Source of the DNA: Peptoniphilus ovalis
GTDB lineage: Bacteria; Bacillota; Clostridia; Tissierellales; Peptoniphilaceae
Direction of reading: 5' to 3'
Assembly: GCF_018919265.1 (NCBI RefSeq)
Contig: NZ_JAHLQO010000004.1
Coordinates: 62,001 to 126,000, forward strand
DNA length: 64,000 bases
The stretch's first letter is position 1. The number at the start of each line of letters is the position of its first letter. Made by a program: the position numbers and the translations under genes. Shown piece after piece: positions 10,287-18,899 of this stretch. The notes under the pieces were generated by a model that had not been told where the DNA came from, ran no database searches, and saw only the letters and a program-made list of their open reading frames with translations.

Positions 10287-10488
10287 TAAAAATCCCTTCT
10301 CAATATGGAGAAGGGACGAATTAACCGCGGTACCACCCTAATTATAGGTATCTATCACTTAATAATTTTATCGCAATTAACGTGAAGACTTTTAATCTTC
10401 AAGCTCCGAGGTGATCTATGCATTATTAAAACTCAGCCTCTCACCAATTAGCTGATCTCTGTGGTTTAGACAAATGCACTCTTCTCAT
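10287..10488 (-). promoter_or_regulatory. T-box riboswitch, isoleucine (ATC specifier)
   Basis: On the minus strand the leader of ileS contains the canonical T-box sequence AGGGTGGTACCGCGG (10325-10340) followed by an intrinsic terminator (stem TCCCTTCTC at 10293-10301 with GGAGAAGGGA at 10307-10316, then T5). Upstream is a Stem I with GAGAAGAGTGC, an AG-bulge-like segment, a TTGGTGAGAGGC loop and the specifier loop ATAGATCACC, where ATC is an Ile codon followed by the expected purine. Uncharged tRNA-Ile should stabilise the antiterminator and switch ileS on. The element begins only a few bases after the rrf2 stop codon. Confidence 0.95.
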
Positions 10489-10494
10489 CATAGC

Positions 10495-10902
10495 TTATAT
10501 AAACTTGTCAATTGTTTGACTTTTAAACATTTTAATAATATTACTTTGAATTCCACCTAAGCTACTGTGGAATTTACAATGTTTAACATCATCTTTTTCT
10601 CTCTTGTTACAATGATTGTCTTCATAAAGACATCTATTAATAACAATTGGTCCGTCCACTGCAACGATTATATCGTAGAGTGTAATATCTTCTTTGGGCT
10701 TATTTAAATAATAGCCACCTGTAGAGCCTCTCTTGGCAGCTGTTATCCCTGCAAGATTTAATTTACGAAGTATGCGAAGTGTAAATCTTTTTGTCACAGC
10801 TTCTTCTTCGGCAATTGTTGGAGCGCCAACAACTTCATTTTCATGTCTTGCTAGGTAGCTCACAATTCTAAAGGCATAATCTGTTTCTTGCGTAATTCTC
10901 AT
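10495..10902 (-). CDS. Rrf2-family transcriptional regulator
   Basis: A 135-residue winged-helix regulator. The N-terminus MRITQETDYAFRIVSYLA and the RGSTGGYYLNKP wing are diagnostic for Rrf2. Three cysteines and a histidine, Cys91, Cys98, Cys109 and His112, lie where IscR and NsrR hold an iron-sulfur cluster, though the second gap is longer than in IscR. That makes an Fe-S, NO or redox sensor likely, which is inference. It follows the SAF-domain dehydrogenase by 43 bases on the same strand; RBS AAGGGG precedes the ATG. Its targets are unknown. The stop lies immediately before the ileS T-box, so readthrough into that leader is possible. Confidence 0.9.
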   Translation of the reverse strand: MRITQETDYAFRIVSYLARHENEVVGAPTIAEEEAVTKRFTLRILRKLNLAGITAAKRGSTGGYYLNKPKEDITLYDIIVAVDGPIVINRCLYEDNHCNKREKDDVKHCKFHSSLGGIQSNIIKMFKSQTIDKFI

Positions 10903-10945
10903 TCTATACCCCTTTTCGACTATTTATCCATTATATCATCTATTA

Positions 10946-12223
10946 TCACATTTTGAAATAGTCATCTTGTAATTTTCTAATTTTAACAATACTTGAATTT
11001 TCATTTAACACTACATCTTCATAGGTTAAAATTTTATCTTTTTTTATATCTCTCTTTGCAAATGATCCTTCTACAATTATTCCAATTGGAATGTGATTTC
11101 CCTTTAATTGATCTTCTTTAGTTTCAAGTGTTCCAAAAATCATATCACTACCTATGGACTCTAAGCTCTCACCCTTTTTAATATCTCTTTTTGCAACTGC
11201 AACGGTTTCTGCAACGGGTCCTTTACATGGTGCTATAGATGAGTCACCTAGTACAACTGCCTTTATAATTGACCTAGGTGTTTCTAAACTTGTAAGGTGA
11301 TAAGGCCTGTAAATTGTATAATTAGGTCCATCTCCCATAGATAAGTAATTCATTTCGTAGTTTATTATATCAGATTTTGCACGAACAACGGCAAATACTC
11401 CAGGTGCAATTCCAGTTGCAAAATCTACAACTTTATAATTATTTAAAATTCCACCTTCTGATTTTAATTTAAAGTCGTCTGCAATATTTTTTGGTGTCGT
11501 ATCAATAAAATGGCATCCTCTAACATCTGGTACAAAACCAAGAGCATTGCAAACTGCATTTAACTCAATCATTGTATTTGTACCATCTACAAAAGAAGTC
11601 AACATTCTTGGATTTAATTTCTTAGCTTTTGCCTTTTCATAAAGCTCGGATGGAGTTGCATAATTATTTAATTCATTGTTTTTTCCCTTACCTAGAACTA
11701 AAACTTCAAATCCACATTCCCTTGCAAATTCATAGAGTTCAATAATTGCTCCAGGTTCATCTCCATAGCTTCCAGAATATACAACTTTCTTTTCATCAGC
11801 CAAATGTTTTAAATAAGGACCAATTGTAGCGTCCATTTCAACATTTAAACTAACTATATTGACACCATTTTCAATAGCATTAAGACTTATTTCAGTACCA
11901 GCTTCAGTATTTCCTGTACAATCTACTACAACATCTACAATACTTGATGCTATATTATTATTAGTTGTAATTATAAATTTTTTATTATCTATTACTTTCT
12001 TAGCTTCTTCTATGTCATCAGTATAAAAAGTATCAGCTTCATTTACATTTGCACTTTCCACTGCTTTTTTTAAAGTTTCTTTATTTCTTGAAGCAAGAAC
12101 TATTGGATAAAAATTCCCCTTTTCTACAAGAAGACTAAATAGTGTAGAACCCATTAGTCCTGTTCCCACTATTCCAACAGAAATATTTCCATATTCTCTT
12201 AATTTATTTTCTAAATAAAACAT
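10946..12223 (-). CDS. NAD(P)-dependent oxidoreductase with homoserine dehydrogenase-like Rossmann domain and C-terminal SAF domain
   Basis: A 425-residue protein of the 'predicted homoserine dehydrogenase with SAF domain' type (COG4091). The Rossmann motif GIVGTGLMG is at 18-26, a DVVVDCTGNTEAG segment follows near 97-109, and a C-terminal SAF-like module spans roughly 340-415 (VAVAKRDIKKGESL, later SFAKRDIKKDKIL). Members act on hydroxy or sugar acids in several catabolic routes; true homoserine dehydrogenase activity is unproven for the family and the substrate here is unknown. RBS GGAGG precedes the ATG. The BaiN-like flavoprotein lies 18 bases upstream and the Rrf2 regulator follows, suggesting one transcript. 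Confidence 0.75.
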   Translation of the reverse strand: MFYLENKLREYGNISVGIVGTGLMGSTLFSLLVEKGNFYPIVLASRNKETLKKAVESANVNEADTFYTDDIEEAKKVIDNKKFIITTNNNIASSIVDVVVDCTGNTEAGTEISLNAIENGVNIVSLNVEMDATIGPYLKHLADEKKVVYSGSYGDEPGAIIELYEFARECGFEVLVLGKGKNNELNNYATPSELYEKAKAKKLNPRMLTSFVDGTNTMIELNAVCNALGFVPDVRGCHFIDTTPKNIADDFKLKSEGGILNNYKVVDFATGIAPGVFAVVRAKSDIINYEMNYLSMGDGPNYTIYRPYHLTSLETPRSIIKAVVLGDSSIAPCKGPVAETVAVAKRDIKKGESLESIGSDMIFGTLETKEDQLKGNHIPIGIIVEGSFAKRDIKKDKILTYEDVVLNENSSIVKIRKLQDDYFKM

Positions 12224-12241
12224 TTGTCCTCCGCTTCCAAT

Positions 12242-13438
12242 CTATTTTGTCTTTTCATTAAGTATTTTACCTAGTCTGTATCCACATGCAAAGGCAAAGT
12301 GAAGATTATATCCTCCACAATCTCCGTCAATGTTTAATGCCTCTCCTATGATGTATAAATCTTTAATTACTTTTGAAGAGTAGTCACTGGAGTTTACTTC
12401 ATTTAATATAACTCCACCTCTAGTAACTTGAGAATTTTTAAATCCAGTATTACCTGTAACTGTAAATTTTGATCTCAAAAGAAGATTTATAATTTTTATA
12501 AACTCTCTATCATCTATTGCATCAATTACAATATCTTTATCTAACTTTAGACTATCTAGTATATAGTGAATAAATTTTTTGTCGACTATACCCATTAAAA
12601 ATTCTACTATAGAAAATTCTTTAAACATATAGTACCTAGTGTAAAGCATGTCCATTGTATTTTCATCTACATTATTAATAATGGGAACTTCTAGATAATC
12701 TCCGCTATTTGCATAAACTGATAAGTCAAGGATTGGCGGTCCACTTATTCCATAATTAGTAAATAAAATTTCTCCATTTGCCTCAATTATTATACCATCT
12801 TTTTTTAAAAGTTTAGCATCTCCTACAACTTTAACTCCACTTAAATGTTTTAAATATTTTGAATCAAGCGTAAGTTGTGTGAGAGCTGGCTTTAAATCAG
12901 TTATGTGATGACCTAAATCTCTTAATATTTTAAAAGATTTTCCATCAGATCCGCTTGAAGGCATTGAATTTCCACCAAAAGCTGCAATAACTTTATCTGC
13001 ATATAGCACTTCATCTTTAGTAGTAACTTGAAATTTATTCTTTTTCTTTTCAATTTTTAAAACTTCTGAGTCGGTTTTTATTTCAATATTTTTCTTCTCA
13101 AGCCAATATATTAAAATGGACAAAACTGTATTTGCCTTTAATGTAATGGGATAAACTCTATTGCCATCAGTTGTTGATTCAAGTCCATGAATTTTAAAAT
13201 AATTAATTAAGTCTTGATTTTTAAAATCTTCTAAAGTTTCCTTTACAAAATTAGGATTTGAATAATTATTTTCATCTAGATTTAGATTTGTATAATTACA
13301 TCTTCCATTACCTGTTGCTAATAATTTTTTCCCTATTCTATTGTTTTTTTCAAGTAAAATAACATTGTTGTTTTCATTTTTTGCTTCTATTGCACAGACC
13401 ATACCTGCTGGCCCTGCTCCAATAATTATTATATCCAT
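12242..13438 (-). CDS. BaiN/HI0933-type FAD-dependent oxidoreductase
   Basis: A 398-residue flavoprotein. GAGPAG at 7-12 starts an FAD-binding Rossmann fold, then NRIGKKLLATGNGRCNYTN near 42-60, the hallmark of the HI0933/BaiN/YhiN family. A late GGYNLHFAFACGYRLG segment closes the FAD site. The family is very widespread and poorly defined; some members are annotated as aminoacetone oxidases, and BaiN was linked to bile-acid reduction. No substrate can be assigned. It is the first gene of a run with the SAF-domain dehydrogenase and Rrf2 regulator, with a promoter at 13453-13482. Confidence 0.85.
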   Translation of the reverse strand: MDIIIIGAGPAGMVCAIEAKNENNNVILLEKNNRIGKKLLATGNGRCNYTNLNLDENNYSNPNFVKETLEDFKNQDLINYFKIHGLESTTDGNRVYPITLKANTVLSILIYWLEKKNIEIKTDSEVLKIEKKKNKFQVTTKDEVLYADKVIAAFGGNSMPSSGSDGKSFKILRDLGHHITDLKPALTQLTLDSKYLKHLSGVKVVGDAKLLKKDGIIIEANGEILFTNYGISGPPILDLSVYANSGDYLEVPIINNVDENTMDMLYTRYYMFKEFSIVEFLMGIVDKKFIHYILDSLKLDKDIVIDAIDDREFIKIINLLLRSKFTVTGNTGFKNSQVTRGGVILNEVNSSDYSSKVIKDLYIIGEALNIDGDCGGYNLHFAFACGYRLGKILNEKTK

Positions 13439-13452
13439 AATATCACCATTAA

Positions 13453-13482
13453 ATTATATCCTAATTCCCTATTATTTTACAA
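13453..13482 (-). promoter_or_regulatory. Probable sigma-A promoter for the BaiN-like gene
   Basis: Minus-strand TTGTAA (plus 13477-13482), an 18-base spacer and TATAAT (plus 13453-13458), shortly upstream of the start codon at 13438. The spacing and -10 are good; the assignment is by eye. Confidence 0.55.
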
Positions 13483-13498
13483 TAAATTAAGAAATCTA

Positions 13499-13507
13499 TG
13501 TTATAAT
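13499..13507 (+). promoter_or_regulatory. Extended -10 promoter for the pyrophosphatase gene
   Basis: TGTTATAAT is a perfect extended -10 (TGnTATAAT). It places transcription start near 13514, about seven bases before GGAGG (13521-13525) and the ATG at 13530. No good -35 is present at 17 bases, which extended -10 promoters can tolerate. Confidence 0.55.
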
Positions 13508-13529
13508 ATCATAGAAATTTGGAGGAATT

Positions 13530-15164
13530 ATGAAAAATAAAATTTATATAACAGGTCATAAAAATCCAGACACTGACAGTATTTGTTCTGCAATCGCTCT
13601 AGCTGAACTTAAAAATAAAATGGGAGAAGATGCAGAAGCTATTAGACTAGGTGGTCTAAATAGAGAAACTGAATTTGTCTTAGATTATTTTAAAGTTGAT
13701 AAACCAAGGCTTAAAACTTCAATCAAGCCACAAATTAGAGATATTGAAATTGATGCGGCTTATTGTGTGAATCCATCGCTTTCAATGGCAGGAGCAATGG
13801 ATTTAATCCAAAAGAACAATATTAATTCTCTTCCAGTTGTCGATGATGAAGAGAATTTAATTGGAATTGTAAGTCTATCTAATATTGCATCTTCTTATAT
13901 GGAAATTTGGGACGATTCAATAATTGGAAGAAGTAACACAAGTCTTGAAAATATAATTGATGTACTCAAAGCAAAAATTTTATACATGCCAGAAAATCCT
14001 AGAGAACTTTCAGGAAAGATGGCTGTTAAGGCAATTAAAAATCAAGATTTAATAAATGAAGGCGATATTGTTATAGTTGGAGATGACGAATCTGACCAAG
14101 AATCAGTTATTAATAAGGATATTTCTCTTTTAATTTTGACTATCTCTACTAAACTTAATGATGACTTATTAAAGCTTGCAAAAGAAAGAAATGTAACAGT
14201 TATTAACACTGGCCTTTCAACTTTTATGGTTGCAAGAATATTACCTCAAGCTGTTCCAGTTGAATATGTAATGACTAAGGAAGATTTAGTTGTATTTCAT
14301 AAAGATGATTTAATTGACGATGCTAGAGAAAAAATGAGTCAATCAAGATTTAGGTCCTATCCTGTTCTTGATGACAAAAATCAAGTTATTGGAAATATTT
14401 CTAGATATCACTTAATTTCTAATTTAAAGAAAAAAATAATTCTTGTCGACCACAACGAGAGAAACCAATCAATTGATGATATAGATTCTGCTGAAATTGT
14501 ACAAATTGTCGACCATCACAGAGTTGCCAATGTCTCAACTTCTCAGCCAATTTATTTTAGAAATGAGCCAGTTGGATCAACTTCAACAATTATTTCAAAA
14601 ATGTTTTTTGAAAATGGAATAAAGCCATCTAGGAAAATTGCAGGACTTCTTTGTGCTGCTATTATTTCTGATACTCTTTTATTCCGCTCACCAACTTCTA
14701 CAGAAACTGATAAATATGTTTTAAAGAAGATGAGTAAAATTGCTGCAATTGATGTTGAAGATTTTGCAATGAAAATGTTTAAAGCCGGAACAAGTCTTGA
14801 AGGTAAAAAGCCTGAAGAACTTTTAAACTCTGATGTTAAAAACTTTTCTTTTGAAGGTAAGAACGTAAGAGTTTGCCAAATCTTTACAATGGATTTAGAT
14901 TCTACTACATCAGTTGAAAAAGATTTAAAAGATGCAATGAATGATTATATCAATACAGAAAATTGCGAGTCATTTATTCTTATGATTACAGATATATTTA
15001 GAGAAGTTTCTGAAGTTATTGTAGTTGGAAGCTTTAAAGATTCCTTGGCAAGACAATTTGGTCAAGAAATTAAAGATGGAAAGTTTATGGCAGATGGACT
15101 TCTATCTCGTAAGAAACAATTAATTCCAAATTTAAGTGCTGCGGTAAACGAAGATTTAAATTAA
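13530..15164 (+). CDS. ppaC: CBS-domain family II (Mn/Co-dependent) inorganic pyrophosphatase
   Basis: A 544-residue soluble enzyme splitting pyrophosphate to two phosphates. The DHH domain begins with ITGHKNPDTDS, giving metal ligands His10, Asp14 and Asp16. CBS modules near 72-130 and 246-300 flank a DRTGG domain (about 130-245). The second part of the DHH domain has IVDHHRV near 328, and a DHHA2 domain ends the protein. This is the regulated CBS-PPase, about 230 residues longer than the simple family II enzyme; in characterised members AMP/ADP inhibit and diadenosine polyphosphates activate. GGAGG precedes the ATG. A bidirectional terminator follows directly. Confidence 0.95.
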   Translation: MKNKIYITGHKNPDTDSICSAIALAELKNKMGEDAEAIRLGGLNRETEFVLDYFKVDKPRLKTSIKPQIRDIEIDAAYCVNPSLSMAGAMDLIQKNNINSLPVVDDEENLIGIVSLSNIASSYMEIWDDSIIGRSNTSLENIIDVLKAKILYMPENPRELSGKMAVKAIKNQDLINEGDIVIVGDDESDQESVINKDISLLILTISTKLNDDLLKLAKERNVTVINTGLSTFMVARILPQAVPVEYVMTKEDLVVFHKDDLIDDAREKMSQSRFRSYPVLDDKNQVIGNISRYHLISNLKKKIILVDHNERNQSIDDIDSAEIVQIVDHHRVANVSTSQPIYFRNEPVGSTSTIISKMFFENGIKPSRKIAGLLCAAIISDTLLFRSPTSTETDKYVLKKMSKIAAIDVEDFAMKMFKAGTSLEGKKPEELLNSDVKNFSFEGKNVRVCQIFTMDLDSTTSVEKDLKDAMNDYINTENCESFILMITDIFREVSEVIVVGSFKDSLARQFGQEIKDGKFMADGLLSRKKQLIPNLSAAVNEDLN

Positions 15165-15194
15165 AAAAAAGATGGGTTTTAGCCCATCTTTTTT
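15163..15194. terminator. Bidirectional terminator between convergent genes
   Basis: A8 then GATGGG (15171-15176), loop TTTTAG, CCCATC (15183-15188), then T6. It has T runs on both strands and overlaps the stop codons of the pyrophosphatase and the His/Cys-tailed protein. Confidence 0.88.
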
Positions 15195-15711
15195 AATGTA
15201 ATATGTGATTGTGATTGCAAGAATCTCCATGACAAGAACAATTGTGATTATGTTCATGATTATGCTCATCTAAGTCCTCATCATCTGTATAAACATTTAT
15301 ATCTTTAATGCCGTAGATTTTTTCAAGCTCCTCAGCAAATTCTACTACAGTTTTTTCATCAAAATCATAGATATAAACTTCAGAACCAAAATTTATTATC
15401 TCCAATTTTAAAATTCCATCTTTATAAAGGCTTATGTCAGTGAAATTAATCGCCATCTCACCTATTAGATTTTCCAAAATCATTTCTTTAAAATCTTCAT
15501 CGATTAATCCTTGAAATATATACTCGTATTCATTATCGTCAGAATAAATTTCATAATCTTCTAGAACTTTCTTATACTTTGCATCTTCTTTTAAAATCTT
15601 AATTTGAAAAGAATCACATTTATTAAGATAAATTCTAAAAATATCTTTAATTGGTTCTAGATTTATATCTTCATCTATAAAAACGTCATTTTCAAAATTT
15701 ATATAATACAA
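15193..15711 (-). CDS. Uncharacterised acidic protein with His/Cys-rich C-terminal tail
   Basis: A 172-residue protein I do not recognise. The first ~145 residues are acidic and look like a mixed alpha/beta cytoplasmic domain, with no signal peptide or membrane segment. The last ~25 residues are dominated by histidine with three cysteines (HNHEHNHNCSCHG, then DSCNHNH), resembling the metal-storage tails of nickel, zinc or copper chaperones. The start is TTG at 15709-15711, chosen because GGAGTG lies five bases upstream and no ATG is near. It begins four bases after the DUF4153 membrane protein gene, so the two probably form an operon. The tail suggests metal binding; the function is unknown. 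Confidence 0.7.
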   Translation of the reverse strand: MYYINFENDVFIDEDINLEPIKDIFRIYLNKCDSFQIKILKEDAKYKKVLEDYEIYSDDNEYEYIFQGLIDEDFKEMILENLIGEMAINFTDISLYKDGILKLEIINFGSEVYIYDFDEKTVVEFAEELEKIYGIKDINVYTDDEDLDEHNHEHNHNCSCHGDSCNHNHILH

Positions 15712-15715
15712 ATTA

Positions 15716-17476
15716 TCACTCCACTAATAAATAAAATTCAACATAGGCATTATTTGAAACATTTTCATTATAAAAATAAATGTGTTTAAAGATTACCTTG
15801 TAGCCATCTTCAGTAATGGCAAGATCTTCTGGGTTTATTCTATCTTTAGTTTTAGAAAGCATTTTAAGATTGTCTTTAACCTTTGAAAGATCAATACTAA
15901 ATTCAAAAACATAATTTTTATCTACCATTTTATAAACTTCGATAAATTTATCATTTTTAACGAATTTAAAATCTCCCCTTACAACTTTGTCATAAGAATT
16001 ATTTGCATCGATAAGCCTACTATAACCTTCGATATTTATTCCCATGTCATTAGTCGATCCATTTTCCATTTCATTTTCATCAATATTATATCCAAGATAT
16101 TCATTATCACGAATTATATTACTAAATCCAAATAATTTTTTGAAATTTTCTTCTTCGTATTTAAAATCTTTTGGAAGATATTTAAGTTTATCAACTCTAT
16201 CTTTCGATGCCATATAAGATACAATTTCAACAATTTCTCTTCTGTCTTGACTTTTTATATTAGGATTTTGTTTTATATTTTCTCTTTGAATCATATTGTT
16301 TTTTTCTAGAATACTTACAAACCTGCCACTTTGACTTTTTATACTTAAATTTGTAGCAGAAGCTGGCCCTATTCCTGAAATTAAAATTATCACAAATAGA
16401 AATATTGGTACGGTAATATTTGAATTATCTTTGTAAAAAATAAAATAAATCAGTGATAACAATATCCAAATTCCTGCTGCAAAAGATAAGAATCTATTTT
16501 CTGTAATTCCATATTCTTGAATTCTTAAAATCAGTGCAAAAAACATCATTAAAAGAAGTGGAATTATTGCAATTGGAAGTATCTTTTTAAATTTATTTAT
16601 AATTTCATAGTTTTTAATCCTAGAAAGGAAAAATAAATAAAATACAGAGAATACTCCAAACCATAGAACTAAATTTACAATAATATTATTTGGTATTTCT
16701 TGAATAAGTATTACTTTTAAAAAATATGCAAATAATATTAAAGTATAGATTGCAACAATTGGTGTCAAAATATAAACCAGTAAAAACCTAAAGGCTTTTG
16801 GATATTTGTACTCAATATATGAATCTCTAACTTTTGGAAAATCAGATAAAAATGTAACAACATTAAATAAAATAAATGAGAAAATAAATATTTTAAGATA
16901 AATATTTTCAGCAAATTTTACATTAAATAAACTTGAAAAAGCAAAAACTATTCCTGAAATTCCAACAAAAACTATAAAACTATAAATATTAGAAACTATA
17001 AAAGATTGTAAAATCTTTGAAACATAGGCAACATAATCTTTATGATAATTAAATTTTCCTATAAAAGAACATCCAACTATTAAAGCAGTAATTAGTGTTC
17101 CATAAATAAAATTAGAATCGTAATCACAGAGGTATCCATTTTCACAACTTACTAATTCTACGATTCCATATAGAATTGGAATTGCTATGACATAGGATAA
17201 AATTGTAACAAGATAATTATTTTTTATATTTTTCAAATCATAATAATTTTTAAGCGCTTCATTAAATAGCTTAATAAAAGCAAATAAAAATATTCCAAAT
17301 ATAGCAACAAAGGCTATTGTTCCAATTTCAACATAATAAGCATCTTTATCAGTTATAGATAAAGACATTATTAAAAATATCGTGCCAATTAATGCACTTA
17401 AAATGGTCAAGGGAAATCTCTTTACAGTACTTTTAATTCTAGTAAAGTCCAGTAAATTTATATTGAAAAATTTCAT
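15716..17476 (-). CDS. DUF4153-type polytopic membrane protein
   Basis: A 586-residue integral membrane protein. About a dozen hydrophobic segments fill residues 20-365, starting with RFPLTILSALIGTIFLIMSL, typical of DUF4153. The remainder (about 370-586) is polar, contains ENEYLGYNIDENEMENG and probably faces outside. The function of the family is unknown; members occur in many Firmicutes. RBS GGGAGGT precedes the ATG. Its stop is four bases from the start of the His/Cys-tailed protein, pointing to a linked function, possibly involving a metal, but that is inference. Confidence 0.72.
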   Translation of the reverse strand: MKFFNINLLDFTRIKSTVKRFPLTILSALIGTIFLIMSLSITDKDAYYVEIGTIAFVAIFGIFLFAFIKLFNEALKNYYDLKNIKNNYLVTILSYVIAIPILYGIVELVSCENGYLCDYDSNFIYGTLITALIVGCSFIGKFNYHKDYVAYVSKILQSFIVSNIYSFIVFVGISGIVFAFSSLFNVKFAENIYLKIFIFSFILFNVVTFLSDFPKVRDSYIEYKYPKAFRFLLVYILTPIVAIYTLILFAYFLKVILIQEIPNNIIVNLVLWFGVFSVFYLFFLSRIKNYEIINKFKKILPIAIIPLLLMMFFALILRIQEYGITENRFLSFAAGIWILLSLIYFIFYKDNSNITVPIFLFVIILISGIGPASATNLSIKSQSGRFVSILEKNNMIQRENIKQNPNIKSQDRREIVEIVSYMASKDRVDKLKYLPKDFKYEEENFKKLFGFSNIIRDNEYLGYNIDENEMENGSTNDMGINIEGYSRLIDANNSYDKVVRGDFKFVKNDKFIEVYKMVDKNYVFEFSIDLSKVKDNLKMLSKTKDRINPEDLAITEDGYKVIFKHIYFYNENVSNNAYVEFYLLVE

Positions 17477-17539
17477 GTCTACCTCCCTAAAATTATAATA
17501 TAATAAAATAATTTCTTTTTAAAGATAATGGCTTAAATC

Positions 17540-18817
17540 TTAGCCTTTGTATCCTTTTTGAAACTTTTTATAAACTACATTTCCCCTTGAAATTGTATAA
17601 ATTATTTCTCCTTTTAGAGTTTTTTCTTTGAATGGAGAATTTTGTGATTTAGACTTAAATTTGTCGATTTTATATTCACTATCTAAATCTATAATCGCAA
17701 TGTCTGCATCTTCGCCAACTTTTATTTTTCCTGCATTTAAATTATAAATTTTAGCTGGATTAGTACTCATTAGCTCTATTAATTTATTAATTGAAATGAT
17801 GCCACTTAAAACTAATTCTTCATAACAAATTGAAAATGAAGTTTCTAGTCCAATTATTCCAGAAGGTGCTTTTGTAATTTCTACATTTTTTTCTTCTTCG
17901 CTGTGAGGTGCATGATCTGTGGCAATTATTTCTATTGTGCCTTCTGCAATTCCTCTAATTATTCTCTGTCTATCTTCTTCGCTTCTTAAAGGCGGATTCA
18001 TTTTTGCAAGTGTGCCATATTTTAAAACTGCTTCATCATTTAAGGCGATGTGATGAGGTGTAACTTCTGCATAAACTTTTGCACCCATTTCTTTTCCAAA
18101 CTTAACAAGATCTACGCCAAGACCTGTAGAAAGATGTTGAATTGAAACTTTTGCTCCAGTATAGATTGCCATTGCTATATCTCTTGATATAAAAGAAGTT
18201 TCAGCAATATTTGGAGATCCATAAATTCCTAACTCATCAGAAACATTTGAATGATTTATACCATTTTGCTTAATTAAATTTGGATCTTCTTCGTGAAAAG
18301 ATATAATCGCATCAAGTTCCTTAGCACGATTCATAGCTTCAAGAATTAAATCAGTATTCCTATTGGGAATTCCATCATCAGTAAATGCTACTGCACCTGC
18401 TTTTAAGTTTTCTTCCATATTAACAAGCTCTGTATCTCCAAAATTTCTAGTCAGTGCAGAAACTGTATAAACTTTAAGTGGCAATTCTCTTGCTCTTTTA
18501 TAATGCTCTTTGATAATTTCTGGATTGTCAATTTTAGGAGCTGTATTTGCCATTTGAATCACAGTAGTAAAGCCACCAGCCACTGCAGATTCTGACCCAG
18601 TTGTTAAATCTTCTTTATGAGTCATTCCTGGATCTCTAAAGTGAACGTGAACATCTACAAGGCCTGGTACAACAATTTTTCCGCCTGCATCAATAGTTTC
18701 ATCATCTGCTTCAATATTTTTACTAATTTCAATTACTTTTCCATCTTTAATTTTTATATCTAAAATCTCATCAGTATTTGAAATTGGATCTATTACTCTA
18801 CCATTTTTTATAATCAT
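17540..18817 (-). CDS. pyrC: Dihydroorotase
   Basis: A 425-residue zinc amidohydrolase that closes carbamoyl-aspartate to dihydroorotate, step three of pyrimidine synthesis. VDVHVHFRDPG gives zinc ligands His57 and His59; EVTPHHIAL and ATDHAPHS supply later metal and catalytic residues. Length and motifs fit the class I (type II, Gram-positive) dihydroorotase. It is not clustered with the other pyr genes; pyrE and pyrF lie about 10 kb away at 28333-29666. A promoter is visible upstream and the RBS is AAGGTGA. No pyr attenuator is evident in the short leader. Confidence 0.95.
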   Translation of the reverse strand: MIIKNGRVIDPISNTDEILDIKIKDGKVIEISKNIEADDETIDAGGKIVVPGLVDVHVHFRDPGMTHKEDLTTGSESAVAGGFTTVIQMANTAPKIDNPEIIKEHYKRARELPLKVYTVSALTRNFGDTELVNMEENLKAGAVAFTDDGIPNRNTDLILEAMNRAKELDAIISFHEEDPNLIKQNGINHSNVSDELGIYGSPNIAETSFISRDIAMAIYTGAKVSIQHLSTGLGVDLVKFGKEMGAKVYAEVTPHHIALNDEAVLKYGTLAKMNPPLRSEEDRQRIIRGIAEGTIEIIATDHAPHSEEEKNVEITKAPSGIIGLETSFSICYEELVLSGIISINKLIELMSTNPAKIYNLNAGKIKVGEDADIAIIDLDSEYKIDKFKSKSQNSPFKEKTLKGEIIYTISRGNVVYKKFQKGYKG

Positions 18818-18848
18818 AAAATCACCTTTTTATTTTTAATTTTATCAG

Positions 18849-18878
18849 ATTATATGTCTAAATGAAAATTAATTGCAA
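18849..18878 (-). promoter_or_regulatory. Probable sigma-A promoter for pyrC
   Basis: Minus-strand TTGCAA (plus 18873-18878), 18-base spacer, TATAAT (plus 18849-18854), about 30 bases before the pyrC start codon. Confidence 0.55.
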
Positions 18879-18880
18879 CT

Positions 18881-18899
18881 AAAAAAGGCCCTAAGGCCA
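18881..18899 (-). terminator. Terminator after the glycerophosphodiesterase gene
   Basis: On the minus strand GGCC-TTAG-GGCC followed by T6, directly after the stop codon at 18900. A short but GC-rich stem. Confidence 0.75.
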
